A stretch of 64,000 nucleotides of DNA from AWTP1-13 sp963775835 (GCA_963775835.1 CAVZKV010000009.1:124001-188000), one strand, 5' to 3'. Shown: positions 1-9,465, counted from the stretch's first letter. Translations and numbers: made by a program. Notes: generated from the sequence alone by a model not told the origin.

Positions 1-333
1 GACTTCAAGAATCCCGAGATCGATAAATACCTGCAAAAGTACGTTCGCGGATCGAGCGGCATCGACTACAAGGCGCGCATCAAGGTCATGAAATTGCTGT
101 GGGATGCGATCGGCAGCGAATTCGGCGCGCGTCACGAACTCTACGAGATGAACTACGCCGGCAGTCACGAATTGGTGCGCTTGTTTCCCCTGCAACATGC
201 CCAAAGTTCGGGCTCACTCAAAGAGATGGAAGCCCTGGTCGAGCAGTGTATGGCCGACTACGACGAAAACGGTTGGACGGATTTTGCTTACTGGAGCGGC
301 GAAGACGTCTCGGCATTGGAACGGCTCAAGTAG
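1..333 (+). CDS. 4-hydroxyphenylacetate 3-hydroxylase (HpaB/PvcC) family monooxygenase, C-terminal part
   Basis: The reading frame is open from the first base, so the gene starts upstream of the window; about 110 C-terminal residues are visible and end at a TAG. The segment contains the family-type C-terminal pattern (KLLWDAIGSEFGARHELYE, then a GWT motif near the end). Members are the oxygenase component of two-component, FADH2-dependent hydroxylases that add oxygen to phenolic or related rings, using a separate flavin reductase. Substrate cannot be told from this fragment. It converges on the threonine aldolase gene. Confidence 0.8.
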   Translation, partial: DFKNPEIDKYLQKYVRGSSGIDYKARIKVMKLLWDAIGSEFGARHELYEMNYAGSHELVRLFPLQHAQSSGSLKEMEALVEQCMADYDENGWTDFAYWSGEDVSALERLK

Positions 334-431
334 CGCCGCCAGCACGACCTGCGATCGCGGTCTTGGCCTCCCCGGCCAGCGGATGGTGCCGCTCGGGCAA
401 GCGCAACATTGGCGCGCGGAAGGTCGGCAGG

Positions 432-1488
432 CTAGGCCCGATCCGACGCGAGGACGCGCGCGAAGGCAACGGCGGCGGCCTCTATGTCGTCAACGGTGAC
501 GTCAAGGTGTGTAACCGCACGGATCATGCCGCCATAGGAGGCGCCCATGCGCACGCCATTGTGCGCCAAGGCGGCGACGATCTCCTTCGGCTTGCGCCCG
601 CTCGCACCCGGGTCGAAGAAGACGATGTTGCTTTCGACTTCTGGATTTCATGATGCGGATGCCAGAGAGACCGCCGATCATCTCCGCTAGGCGCCGGGCG
701 TTGGCATGGTCTTCGGCCAACCGCTCGATGTTGTGCTCGAGGGCGTAAAGTCCTGCCGCTGCCAACACGCCGGACTGGCGCATCGCCCCACCCATGCGAT
801 GCTTCCAGGCCCAGGCTGCCTCGATAAAGCTGCGTGAGCCGGCGAGCACGCCGCCGACCGGACAGCCGAGCCCTTTCGACAGGTCGAGCCAGACGCTGTC
901 GCATGGGGCCGCCATCTGCTTTGCGCTTACGCCGCTCGCGACCTGGGCGTTGAGAAGGCGCGCGCCGTCCATGTGCACGCTGAGGCCATGCTCGCGGGCC
1001 GCGTGCGCAACGGCCACAATTGCCGCGAGCGGCCATACGGCGCCGCCGCCTCGATTGACGGTCTGCTCGAGCGCGAGCAGGCGCGAGCGCGGGCTGTGAC
1101 GGCCACCGGCGTCGCGCACGGCCGCCCTCACGTCGGCGGGGGTAAAAAGACCACGCTTGGTCACCAGCGGCCAGGTTTGCACGCCCGCAAAGCAGGAGCC
1201 TCCACCGGCCTCGGAGGTGAAGATGTGCGCAAGGTCGGCGGCCATAACCTCGTCGCCAGGCCGGCAGTGCACGAGCAAGGCGATTTGATTGCACATCGTA
1301 CCCGAGGGCAGCAATACCGCGGCCTCCTTGCCAAGCAGGTCGGCCACGCGGTCCTGCAGTGCATTCGTGGTCGGATCGGCGGCGCTTTGCTCGTCACCAA
1401 CCTCGGCGTGGGCCATGGCTTTGCGCATGCCCGCGGAGGGCCTTGTGGCGGTGTCGCTTGAGAGGTCGATCAGTCGGTTTGTGGCCAT
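432..1488 (-). CDS. ltaE: Low-specificity L-threonine aldolase, interrupted by one frameshift
   Basis: PLP enzyme (fold type I) that cleaves L-threonine or allo-threonine to glycine and acetaldehyde. The N-terminal frame shows the family start LIDLSSDTATRPS, the HMDGARLLNA stretch and the PLP-lysine region WLDLSKGLGCPVG. After IRIMKS (around 645-649) the frame is wrong; moving one base continues with EVESNIVFFDPG and GASYGGMIRAVTH and ends at the TAG at 432-434. With one base removed the protein is about 351 residues, the normal family length. The start is supported by GGAGAG eight bases upstream. The repair could be GAAATC to GAATC (see findings). Either a sequencing error or a recent pseudogene. 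Confidence 0.85.
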
Positions 1489-1668
1489 GCGTTGCTCTCC
1501 TCGCCGATGGCCGCATGGAAGCCTGTCGGCGGCGCCAGGGCAAGGCGTCAGCGATGGTGGCGTGCGCGGCCGTTCGGCGCTTTATTGGCCGCTGGTCTCG
1601 GTCAGCCCAATTTGGGAAGATGCGCCGTCTGCCGGCACGGCGGGCGCCCCTCGACGGTGGCGGAGCGC

Positions 1669-1920
1669 ATGTACGATTGGCTGATCGTCGTCCTTGTCGG
1701 CCTCGCCGGCTATGCCGAGGCCCCTGGGTGGTTCATCCTCCTGGGCGCCTTCGGGCTCATGATCGAGGGCTGGTGGGGCAGGCTCGGCCTGTTGCGGCAT
1801 TCTCCGCGGGCCATCAGCACCAAAAAGACCGCCTATTTCGTGGTCGGAGCGATCAGCAATCTTGGTCTTGCCGCGCTGGGCTACCTCTTGGGCCACCTCG
1901 TGCGGGGTCTGACGCCCTAG
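1669..1920 (+). CDS. Small membrane protein, unknown function
   Basis: About 83 residues from an ATG with GGAG just upstream; a longer upstream extension is rich in Arg and Trp and looks non-coding. The sequence has three hydrophobic stretches (WLIVVLVGLAGY, GWFILLGAFGLMI, AYFVVGAISNLGLAALGYLLG), so it is probably an inner-membrane protein with two or three helices. I do not recognise the family. It lies between the divergently read threonine aldolase and the convergent holC. Confidence 0.5.
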   Translation: MYDWLIVVLVGLAGYAEAPGWFILLGAFGLMIEGWWGRLGLLRHSPRAISTKKTAYFVVGAISNLGLAALGYLLGHLVRGLTP

Positions 1921-2092
1921 CCATCGGGCGCACAAAAAAATGGCCCGCGAGTTGTTCCTACCGCGCAGGCCTAGTTTGCAAGAACGGGTACTCTTTCCAC
2001 GCTGGGTCCGGATCGAGAAAGGACCCGTGCGGCTATCTGCCTGATTCGCGCCTTCCTGTCAGCACTATTGCCCTGGGTTTGCGGCGAGCGGC

Positions 2093-2542
2093 TCAGGCCT
2101 TTTTCTGCCAGCGGCCCTCGGCTGATTGCTGCCAATAGGTGACCTCGCAACCCGCCTCCTTGACGAGTTTCCATTGCTCGCGGGCTTTTTCCACCGCGCT
2201 CGCATCGCGGCCGTCGAACACATAAACGACCCGCGCATAGTCCGTGACATCAGCCACCTCGGCGCCGTCCACTAAGAAGCGCACCGTCGCGTTGTTCGGA
2301 TTTTCTTCAGAGCTTGTCAGAAACACCGGCTGCTGCTCGGGATTGCCGTCGCGCCGTGTTCCGTGCGGCAGGAAGCTCTCCTCGCGATAGGTCCACAGCA
2401 GCGTATCGAGCGCTTCGACCCTCTCTTCGGATCCCACCTGGATCACCGCCCGCCAGTTGCGCTCCAAGGTGCGCTCCACCAGCGCCGGTAAGGCGCGTTC
2501 CAACGACTGGTGTTCGAGATGATAAAACAGCACTTCCGTCAT
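2093..2542 (-). CDS. holC: DNA polymerase III chi subunit
   Basis: About 149 residues beginning MTEVLFYHLEHQSLERALP, typical of HolC, with the family patterns LLWTYREESFLPHG, PVFLTS and NATVRFLVDG. HolC is part of the clamp-loader complex of the replicative polymerase and links it to single-strand-binding protein. The chosen ATG (complement of 2540-2542) follows GAGGGGA; the frame stays open a further 41 codons upstream but that part is low-complexity and not family-like. It is the last gene in a leftward run with the DUF6745 pair. Confidence 0.9.
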   Translation of the reverse strand: MTEVLFYHLEHQSLERALPALVERTLERNWRAVIQVGSEERVEALDTLLWTYREESFLPHGTRRDGNPEQQPVFLTSSEENPNNATVRFLVDGAEVADVTDYARVVYVFDGRDASAVEKAREQWKLVKEAGCEVTYWQQSAEGRWQKKA

Positions 2543-2665
2543 GGCGTCCCCTCGCCCCCCGCGGCCAACGTCCGGCCACTTGATGTCGTGACCTTGGCAG
2601 GGCGTCAACCCGGCAGCAGCTGGCGCCGCCGGTCGGGCATTGGTGTCGGGCACTGGCCGCTGCAA

Positions 2666-3778
2666 TCAGGTGCGCAATTTGGGACGGTAGCGTTGTTCGG
2701 TCAGCCCGTAGGTCCAGGCCACGGCCTCGCGCGCGGACCTGACCGTGGGCGGGACCTGCAGGAAGTAGTGCTTGTGCGTGCCGTCGTCCTCGGCCGTTCC
2801 ATTGACGACCTCGACGGCCGCCCAGGCTTCCCAGCGCCAGCGCTGGCGCCACAAGATGCCGGTTTCGTCCTGCGATACCCGATAGGCGCCGCCCTCGGCG
2901 ATAAAGCGCTGCGGCGTGAGAATGTCGATCATGCAGCGCCGGATCTGGGGATCGTGGTTGGCGGCGATGCTGCGCACATTGATGCGTTCGGGCCGCTCGA
3001 TGATCCACGGCGGCACCAAAACGCCCTTCCAAGCATAGACCGACCAGCCGTCGCGAAAGCTGAGCGCTGGGCCATCGGCTGCATGCAATCTGCCGTTGGT
3101 ATCGCTGCGGATGATGGTCGGCCGCTCCGACAACCAGCACATGCGCTCATGCGGCAGAATCCACGCGGCATTCTTGGCAACTTGCCATAGGCCGCTCAGC
3201 GCCGACGTCTGCCGGCGCAAGCCGCAAACGTCGTGGAAGTACTCGAGCACCCCCAAGGAGGATGTCGCCTGAAAGCCGAAGCTTGCCGCGGGGAATCCGA
3301 GGCTTGGTCGCCGGCGCAAACTGACGAGTGCGGCGAGGCGTTTGCGCAGGGTCGGCTTGATGCTGGCGCAGTCGCGGGCGACCGCCTCGTCGATGCTCGT
3401 GCAAAAAGCCGGCACCCGTGACAGGCGTGGCTCTTCTGCCAAGGCCGTGCGTACGGCGACGCCAATCGCCCGATCGACGGCGGCTTCCGCCTTGCGCCGG
3501 ACCAGATCGACGACCAGGGACCTTACGTTTTCGCCACCAGCATCGTGTGCCGTGACCCACAGGTTGGCGATCTCGCGCGGGCTCGCGCCCCAGATGATTT
3601 CCCGCGGCGGGGCTAGCCCCGCCGCCTCATAGGCGATCGCGACGCCGGCTTCTGCCTCATGCCGGTCGACCGGTGAGGTGGAACGGCGCAACGCTGACCA
3701 CCGCTCACCATAGGACGCCAGCGCCGCTTTTTGGAAGGCAGACAGTCGCGGCAGTTCAATCAGCGACAAGTACCGCAT
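2666..3778 (-). CDS. DUF6745 domain-containing protein
   Basis: About 370 residues. The C-terminal third carries the pattern I associate with DUF6745: RLHAADGPALSFRDGWSVYAWKGVLVPPWII, followed by a run of charged residues and IRRCMIDI. No enzymatic motif, signal peptide or membrane segment is visible. I chose the internal ATG (MRYLSLIELPRL) because the longer frame would overlap the upstream gene by 71 bases; this start leaves a 23-base overlap. Function unknown. The tight overlap with the 114-residue gene suggests the two are translated together. Confidence 0.7.
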   Translation of the reverse strand: MRYLSLIELPRLSAFQKAALASYGERWSALRRSTSPVDRHEAEAGVAIAYEAAGLAPPREIIWGASPREIANLWVTAHDAGGENVRSLVVDLVRRKAEAAVDRAIGVAVRTALAEEPRLSRVPAFCTSIDEAVARDCASIKPTLRKRLAALVSLRRRPSLGFPAASFGFQATSSLGVLEYFHDVCGLRRQTSALSGLWQVAKNAAWILPHERMCWLSERPTIIRSDTNGRLHAADGPALSFRDGWSVYAWKGVLVPPWIIERPERINVRSIAANHDPQIRRCMIDILTPQRFIAEGGAYRVSQDETGILWRQRWRWEAWAAVEVVNGTAEDDGTHKHYFLQVPPTVRSAREAVAWTYGLTEQRYRPKLRT

Positions 3779-4100
3779 CCTTGGGCTCAAGTTCGCGCTG
3801 ACGCCGCACGCGATACGTGCCCTCAAGCAGAGTTAACGGTGCGTGCTCATCGTGCACGACCGTCGCGGAACCCTCCGTGACCTTGAGATGACCGAGATAC
3901 AATCCCGCCGGAATCTCCCGCGCCAGGGCATCATCCCGAAACATTGTGACCTGGTCGTAGATGGCATGCCGGTGGCCGGTCGCCTCGCCTTCCGCCAGCA
4001 CGACTGCTCCGCCGGCGTCGGCGTTCAAAATGGTCCCCGAGGGCTCGATATCAGCAACCCGTTCGATCAATAGGTCGCCCTGTGCAAACATCTCTGTCAT
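3756..4100 (-). CDS. Conserved hypothetical protein paired with the DUF6745 gene
   Basis: 114 residues beginning MTEMFAQGDLLIERVADIEPSG, with the conserved-looking stretch VLAEGEATGHRHAIYD near the middle and an acidic C-terminus. No signal peptide or membrane segment. It is soluble, beta-rich by appearance, and resembles the small proteins commonly found beside DUF6745 genes. Its 3' end overlaps the 5' end of the DUF6745 gene, which suggests translational coupling. I cannot assign a function. Confidence 0.6.
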   Translation of the reverse strand: MTEMFAQGDLLIERVADIEPSGTILNADAGGAVVLAEGEATGHRHAIYDQVTMFRDDALAREIPAGLYLGHLKVTEGSATVVHDEHAPLTLLEGTYRVRRQRELEPKDAVLVAD

Positions 4101-4432
4101 CGGTTTGGCTCCTCTTCTGCTAGCTAGCTCCGCCTGCTGGATGCCAGATACTTCAACCCCTTAACTGCGCTTAAGGTTCCATCTTTCGGACTCGATTTGC
4201 ACTGCAACTTCAAGTGATCAGGCGCAGTTTTGCGAGGCCGACGCCTCACCCAAAATGGCCGGGCGCGGGCCGCCGCCGATCACCGGCCAGCTCCGGGCGA
4301 TGAACGCGCGATGAACGGTTCAAACTCCGGGCATTTTTGGCCGCTTTGTGCGGACCAACGCGTGCGCACAGGCGTGGCATCCCTTCAGGCGTGCCGGCGC
4401 CGAGGCCAATCTGGCCAGCAAACCAGCAAGGT

Positions 4433-4458
4433 GGAACAGGGGATGTGGGGTGACGGTT
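4433..4458 (+). promoter_or_regulatory. Possible EcfG-type (general stress) promoter
   Basis: GGAAC at 4433-4437 is followed after 17 bases by GGTT at 4455-4458, close to the alphaproteobacterial general-stress consensus GGAAC-N16/17-CGTT, about 75 bases before the DUF1236 start. The -10 element has one mismatch, so this is a weak call. The rest of 4101-4531 shows no gene. Confidence 0.3.
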
Positions 4459-4531
4459 ACCACCGGGATTGGCGTCACAGACACGTGAGTGACGTCCGTG
4501 AATCACCTAAATCAGAAGAAGGAGCCTCAGT

Positions 4532-5653
4532 ATGAAGTTCGGGCAATCGCTGGCGGTGTCGCTCGCCGCGCTACTTTGCACGTCATCTTTGGCATTGGCG
4601 CAGGCGCCCGACAAGGGTGGCATGGGTGGGGGATCGCAGGCGCCCGCCGAACGGATGGAAAAGGGCCAACCCGGTGGTGGTGCCCGCGGCGGCCAGGAGA
4701 GCCGACAGCCATCGCGTGGCATGAGCCAATCCGAAGAGCGCGGGGGCGCCAACAGGGGCATATCGGAGCGTGCACCAGGTGGTGAACGGTCCTCGAACAG
4801 GTCGGCGCGTCCGGATGACGGCAAGGCGCGGTCGGCCGAAGAGGGCCGCAAGGACCGCTCGGCGCAAGAGGGCCGCGAGCGCAACCAGGACAGGGCGCAG
4901 CGCGCCGGTCGCGACAAAGACCAGGACAAGGCGCAGCGTACGGCGCGCGACAAGGAGCAGAAGGCCCGCGACCGGGATCAGGAGCGAGCCGCGCAGTCTC
5001 CTCGGCAGAGAGATCAGGATAAGGCTCAGCGAACGGATCGCGGCAAGGACCAGGGCAAGGCAGCCCAAGGCCGGACCCCGGACGCAAATGGCCAGCTGCA
5101 ACCGGCGAACCGCGTGCAAGCCAGCGAAAAGCAGCATGCGGACGTGCGCCAGCATCTTCTGCGCGATCGCAAAATTGAGCGCAGCAGGATCAATGTCGCC
5201 GTCAATATCGGTGCCCGCGTGCCGCGTTCGGTGCGCTTGCATTCCCTGTCCGCAGCGATCATTGGCTTTGCCCCGGTTTACCGTGGCTACAGCTATGTCG
5301 TGCTCGAGGACGAAACGATCTGCATCGTCGATCCGCGCACGTATGTCATTGTTGACGTGATCCCGGCCTCCACGCAGCGGGCCGAGGCACCGGGTTCGCG
5401 CGGTCACCTCACCTTGTCGGCCGACGAGCGGCGCTTTGTGCTGACGAACATCGACAAGGGGCAGTCGGCCGACATCAGCGTGCGGCTGGCGCTCGGTGCG
5501 GAGGTTCCCCGCGCGGTCGAGGTGACGATCTTCCCCGATCGCGTGATCGAACGGGTACCCCAGTTGCGCTCCTATCGCTACGTGGTCGCCCAGGATCAGG
5601 TCGTCATCGTCGATCCCACCGATCGCCAGGTGGCGCTCCTGATCGGCGACTAA
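4532..5653 (+). CDS. Secreted DUF1236 protein with long charged repeat region
   Basis: 373 residues. A clear signal peptide (cleavage near ALAQA, residue 24) is followed by a Gly/Arg-rich segment and a strongly charged, Lys/Arg/Asp/Gln-rich region with degenerate repeats of the type RDKDQDKAQRT (about residues 100-185). The C-terminal half holds two DUF1236-like modules, each ending in a Y-x-Y-V-V / VIVDP pattern (about residues 210-285 and 295-373). DUF1236 is typical of Hyphomicrobiales envelope proteins of unknown role. AAGAAGGAG precedes the ATG. A strong terminator follows, so it is probably a single-gene transcript. Confidence 0.8.
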   Translation: MKFGQSLAVSLAALLCTSSLALAQAPDKGGMGGGSQAPAERMEKGQPGGGARGGQESRQPSRGMSQSEERGGANRGISERAPGGERSSNRSARPDDGKARSAEEGRKDRSAQEGRERNQDRAQRAGRDKDQDKAQRTARDKEQKARDRDQERAAQSPRQRDQDKAQRTDRGKDQGKAAQGRTPDANGQLQPANRVQASEKQHADVRQHLLRDRKIERSRINVAVNIGARVPRSVRLHSLSAAIIGFAPVYRGYSYVVLEDETICIVDPRTYVIVDVIPASTQRAEAPGSRGHLTLSADERRFVLTNIDKGQSADISVRLALGAEVPRAVEVTIFPDRVIERVPQLRSYRYVVAQDQVVIVDPTDRQVALLIGD

Positions 5654-5678
5654 CAACCCCCGGCAAGAGCCTCCCGAA

Positions 5679-5709
5679 AGCCCCGCCCGCTGTGGCGGGG
5701 CTTTTTTTG
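5679..5709 (+). terminator. Rho-independent terminator after the DUF1236 gene
   Basis: The sequence has arms AGCCCCGCC and GGCGGGGCT around a short loop, followed by a run of seven T. It sits 26 bases after the stop codon of the DUF1236 gene. Confidence 0.9.
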
Positions 5710-6008
5710 CTGACAGCGGCCCCGAATCCCGCACTTTGCAGCAAAGCTTGCGCTCCTTCACGTCAAAGTGATTGACAATGTTGGGAAAGCGCGGAGCCCC
5801 TTCTGCGTTGCCTTTTTTAATACTGATCGCGGGCGCTCAGCATGCTGCATTGCGGCCGCTGTCAGATCCGCATCGTTGACGGGGTTTTCTCAGCACTTTA
5901 CCAATTTTGCATCAGGCGCTGAAGCAGGTGGGTCTTTGCATCTGCGAAGCACCTGGAGGGGAACTGCGGTCTCCAGCCACGGACCGATGCACGATCGGGG
6001 GGCTAGCC

Positions 6009-6788
6009 TTGAAACTTTCGACGTTTGGCCTTGCGGCGGGGCTTGTGTGCTCCGTCATCGGCGCGGCCAGTGCGGCCGACGCGGAGAGCTACAAGATCCT
6101 GCGGCTCGATGGGAACAATGTCCGCTGGCAGCCCGTCGCGGGCAAGGCGCCGGTCATTTCCTATGCCATCGCCACCCAGTCCATGGATTTTCCGGGTGCG
6201 CGCAACTGCCAGAAGCTAACCGCCCCGGACGAACTGCTGGCGGCATCGGCGTTGACGATCTCCACCTTTCGCGACGAGGTCGCTGCCGCCTTTGCCCTGT
6301 GGCAGACGGTGGCCGACATTCACTTCCGTGAGGCAGAAAGCCCAGCCGAGGCCGACATCGTCCTTGGGGCTCAAGTGGACCCGACGGGGCATGCCTTTGC
6401 GGACGTGTTTTACGATGCCGCATCGCGCGAGCGGCTGAAGCCGATTTCCAAGGCGCTGGTGTGTCTCAATCCCTCTAAGGCCTGGAAAATCGGCTTCAAC
6501 GGCGACTTGAGGACCTACGACATTCGCTACACGATTGCGCATGAAATCGGGCATGCAATCGGTCTCGATCATCCCAACGGAGCCGGCCAGATCATGGGTT
6601 ACCGCTATGAAGAGCGGTTTCGCCAGTTGCAGCCAGGCGATGTGGCCGGCGCGGTTGTGCTCTATGGCGCTGCGCGCGCCGATGGCGTGGAAGTCGCCGC
6701 CGAGGCGACAGACCCCGAGCAGGCGGTACTGGCGCGCGGCTCTGCCAAGAGTTCCGGCAGCCGGGCGTTTCCGGCCCGCCCGCAATGA
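6009..6788 (+). CDS. Secreted matrixin-family zinc metalloprotease
   Basis: The protein carries the extended zinc-binding motif HEIGHAIGLDH and a downstream Met-turn (QIMGY), the pair that defines metzincin/matrixin proteases. I chose a TTG start at 6009 because it follows a GGGGGG ribosome site and opens directly into a signal peptide (KLSTFGLAAGLVCSVIGAASA); the longer ATG frame from 5907 would bury that signal. About 259 residues remain. There is no obvious propeptide Cys switch. It probably acts in the periplasm or outside the cell; the substrate is unknown. The last 40 residues are low-complexity. Confidence 0.8.
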   Translation: MKLSTFGLAAGLVCSVIGAASAADAESYKILRLDGNNVRWQPVAGKAPVISYAIATQSMDFPGARNCQKLTAPDELLAASALTISTFRDEVAAAFALWQTVADIHFREAESPAEADIVLGAQVDPTGHAFADVFYDAASRERLKPISKALVCLNPSKAWKIGFNGDLRTYDIRYTIAHEIGHAIGLDHPNGAGQIMGYRYEERFRQLQPGDVAGAVVLYGAARADGVEVAAEATDPEQAVLARGSAKSSGSRAFPARPQ

Positions 6789-6804
6789 GGCGGATGGGGA
6801 CCGG

Positions 6805-7965
6805 CTAGCCCCACAGTTGCGCCGAGGCGATGTCAGCGCCTTGGCGCAGGGCGGCAAGTTTCTTCCACACAATAGGGGCGGCGACCCATTCGCGGCCCGC
6901 AAAGGTGCCGAAGCCGCAATCGGTGGAGGCAATCACGCGCTCGCGCTCGCCCACCGCGTCGACGGCCTCCAGCAGGCGCCGCGCCACCACCTGCGGGTGC
7001 TCGACGAAATTCGTAGTGGTGTCGATGACGCCGGGAATGAGCAGCCAATCCTTCGGCAGGGGCTGGGCGCGCAGGGCGGCGTATTCATGTTGATGGCGCG
7101 GGTTGGCGAACTCGATCGTCAGCGCGGCGGCGTGCGCTTGATAGAGCACGGGCAGAATTTGCGCGAGCGCAATGTCGTGAATGTGCGGGCCTTCCCAGTT
7201 GCCCCAACAGCAATGCAGCCGCACCCGGTGCCTCGGAATATCCGCCAATGCCGTGTTGATTGCGGCCACGTGCAGTTCGCAAGTCTGCAAGAATTCACGG
7301 TCGCTTTGGTCCTGGAACGTCATGGTGCGCTCCATCGCCAAATCGGGGGCATCGATCTGTAACAGCAGACCGGCTCGGTGGATGGCCATGTATTCGGACC
7401 GCAACTCCTTGGCGAGCGTCATGAGGTAGGCTTCGTGCGACTCGTAGTGGGCATTTTGCATGGTCGTGGCGACGATGCCCGGCGAAGGCGCGGTCATGAA
7501 CATTTCCGCAAACGGGGTGGCTTGCGCATGAGCGCAGGTCTGCAAGCGCCGGATCTCGTCTTCAATGCCCTTGCTGCCGGTATAGCGTACCTCGCCGATC
7601 GCCTGCGGGGCGTTGGAAATCTTGCTGCGCGTTGGAAAGCGCCGCAGGAACATTTCGATCAGTTCGGGCACTTCGGCGAAATCGCGTCCGACCTTGCGCT
7701 TTGATTCGCCGCCGAAGCCCGACATGCGCTCTGGAATATAGGTCTGAAAGCCGACGCGTTGCTGCTCGCCGTCGTTGCCGATGTCGATGCCGGCCGCCGC
7801 CTGTGCCGCCACAGTCGCCCGCACCGAGCGATGCATCGCCTCGCCCATCACGCCGGCGTCGATGGCCTCGCCCGCTTCACGGCGGATCAAAAGATCCGTC
7901 AGCACCTTGTCACGCGGTAAGCTGCCCACATGCGTCGTCAAAATCCGATCATCACTGCGGATCAT
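6805..7965 (-). CDS. Cobalamin-independent methionine synthase II family protein (MetE catalytic-core type)
   Basis: About 386 residues covering only the C-terminal, zinc-binding half of MetE-type enzymes. Candidate zinc ligands are in HCCWGNWEG and STDCGFGTF, with TTHVGSLPR at the N-terminus. The family includes core-MetE methyltransferases and related enzymes that move methyl or alkyl groups to or from thiols; the exact substrate cannot be read from sequence. The second ATG (MIRSDDRIL) is preferred because GGAGCAGGC precedes it. It converges on the metalloprotease with a 16-base gap and is preceded by dinB on the same strand. Confidence 0.8.
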   Translation of the reverse strand: MIRSDDRILTTHVGSLPRDKVLTDLLIRREAGEAIDAGVMGEAMHRSVRATVAAQAAAGIDIGNDGEQQRVGFQTYIPERMSGFGGESKRKVGRDFAEVPELIEMFLRRFPTRSKISNAPQAIGEVRYTGSKGIEDEIRRLQTCAHAQATPFAEMFMTAPSPGIVATTMQNAHYESHEAYLMTLAKELRSEYMAIHRAGLLLQIDAPDLAMERTMTFQDQSDREFLQTCELHVAAINTALADIPRHRVRLHCCWGNWEGPHIHDIALAQILPVLYQAHAAALTIEFANPRHQHEYAALRAQPLPKDWLLIPGVIDTTTNFVEHPQVVARRLLEAVDAVGERERVIASTDCGFGTFAGREWVAAPIVWKKLAALRQGADIASAQLWG

Positions 7966-8040
7966 GCCTGCTCCCTGCATCTTCGCGCGCTGCAGTCTTC
8001 AGTATATGCCAAGTCGCGGCTTTGCGAACGGGCGCGGCGA

Positions 8041-9342
8041 CTACCTCTTGCGGATGCCCCTGCGTTCCCCGATGCGGCTGTTGCCGACCGCGCACGCTTC
8101 CCCGTGCCAATGCGCCAGGTCTCGTCGCTTTATTCGCTTTGCCGCGCCTGTGCCAAAGCTGAAGAGGTCCATCGGATCGGCGCGCGCGGCGGCTTCGATG
8201 TCGGCGACGCCGACCCCGATCAGCCTAAAGGTGCGACCGTCAGCGGCTTTGTCGATGAGCGCCGCCACGTTTTCCCATATCACCTCGGTCCTTTGGGTTG
8301 GATGCGACAGCCGCCGGCTGCGGCTGAGCAGGCGGAAATCCGAGGTCTTGAGCTTGAGGACAATGCTGCCGCCGGCCACGCCCTTGCGCACCAGCTGGCC
8401 GGCGACGCGTTCGCTCAGTCTGCCGGCGATGGCGCGCAGCTCGCCCGCCGAGGCGGTGTCGTGCTCCAGGGTGGTCTCGGCGGAAATGCTCTTGAGTGGC
8501 TGGTGGGGTGTGACTGGGCGGTCGTCGTCGCCGTGCGCATAGAGCGCAAGCCGGTGACCGAATTTGCCGAAGCGTGCGACCAGTGCCGAGGCGCTAAGGG
8601 CTTGCAGGTCGGCGATTGTCCGCAGGCCGCTTTCCTCCATCCGGCGCGCCGTCACGGCGCCGACGCCGTGGATCTTGCGCACCGAGAGGGGAGCCAGGAA
8701 GTCCCTGGCCTCGGCGCCGCCGATCACCGAAAAGCCACGCGGCTTTTCCAGTTCGGAGGCGAGCTTGGCCAGGAACTTGTTGCAGGAGAGCCCGATCGAG
8801 ACGGTGATGCCGACCTCGTTCTCGACCCGCGCCGCGATCTGTGCCAGGGCTTCGGCCGCCGGTGGTGCCTCGGTTCGATAATCATCGGTGAGGTCGAGGT
8901 AGGCCTCGTCCAGCGACAGTGGCTCGATGATATCGGTCGCCGATTGGAAAATGCTGCGAATCTGCGCACTAACCCGCTTGTATTTCGCCATGTCGGGTTG
9001 AATCACCTTCGCCTGCGGGCAGCGCTCCAGCGCCTGGAACATGGGCATTGCCGAGCGCACGCCGTAGCTGCGCGCGGTATAGCAGGCCGTTACCACCACC
9101 CCGCGGCTCCCGGCGTGTCCGACGATGAGGGCCTCGCCGGCAAGCTCCGGCCGGTCGCGTTTTTCGACGGAGGCGTAGAATGCGTCGCAGTCGATGTGGG
9201 CGATGCCGAGGCTCTCCAGTTCGGGATGGGCGACAAGCCGTCCCGCCCCGCAGCGCACACACACCCGATCGATGGCCCCCCCGATCTGGCAGCAGCTCCG
9301 GCACAAGGCGCGGTTCAGCGCTGTTGGCTCGCTCCGAGACAT
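8041..9342 (-). CDS. dinB: DNA polymerase IV (Y family, translesion)
   Basis: About 433 residues. The N-terminus has a Cys cluster (CRSCC, then CVRCG) typical of the alphaproteobacterial form, then the Y-family catalytic motifs IAHIDCDAFYASVEKRD and SLDEAYLDLTD, the helix-hairpin-helix region KIHGVGAVTARRM and a C-terminal little-finger domain. It carries out error-prone bypass of damaged template and is usually under LexA control; I did not find a convincing LexA site. The ATG at 9342 was preferred over a GTG 33 bases upstream. Confidence 0.93.
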   Translation of the reverse strand: MSRSEPTALNRALCRSCCQIGGAIDRVCVRCGAGRLVAHPELESLGIAHIDCDAFYASVEKRDRPELAGEALIVGHAGSRGVVVTACYTARSYGVRSAMPMFQALERCPQAKVIQPDMAKYKRVSAQIRSIFQSATDIIEPLSLDEAYLDLTDDYRTEAPPAAEALAQIAARVENEVGITVSIGLSCNKFLAKLASELEKPRGFSVIGGAEARDFLAPLSVRKIHGVGAVTARRMEESGLRTIADLQALSASALVARFGKFGHRLALYAHGDDDRPVTPHQPLKSISAETTLEHDTASAGELRAIAGRLSERVAGQLVRKGVAGGSIVLKLKTSDFRLLSRSRRLSHPTQRTEVIWENVAALIDKAADGRTFRLIGVGVADIEAAARADPMDLFSFGTGAAKRIKRRDLAHWHGEACAVGNSRIGERRGIRKR

Positions 9343-9465
9343 CCCGCAACGCTGCCACGAGTGGCCCAACGACACCAGAGTAACACGGCATCTTTCCCCG
9401 GTTGCAACCGGGCGGCTTGCCGAGGCGGGCGGCGTCGTTCGAGCCCCCGGGCTTGGGGGCCGCGC

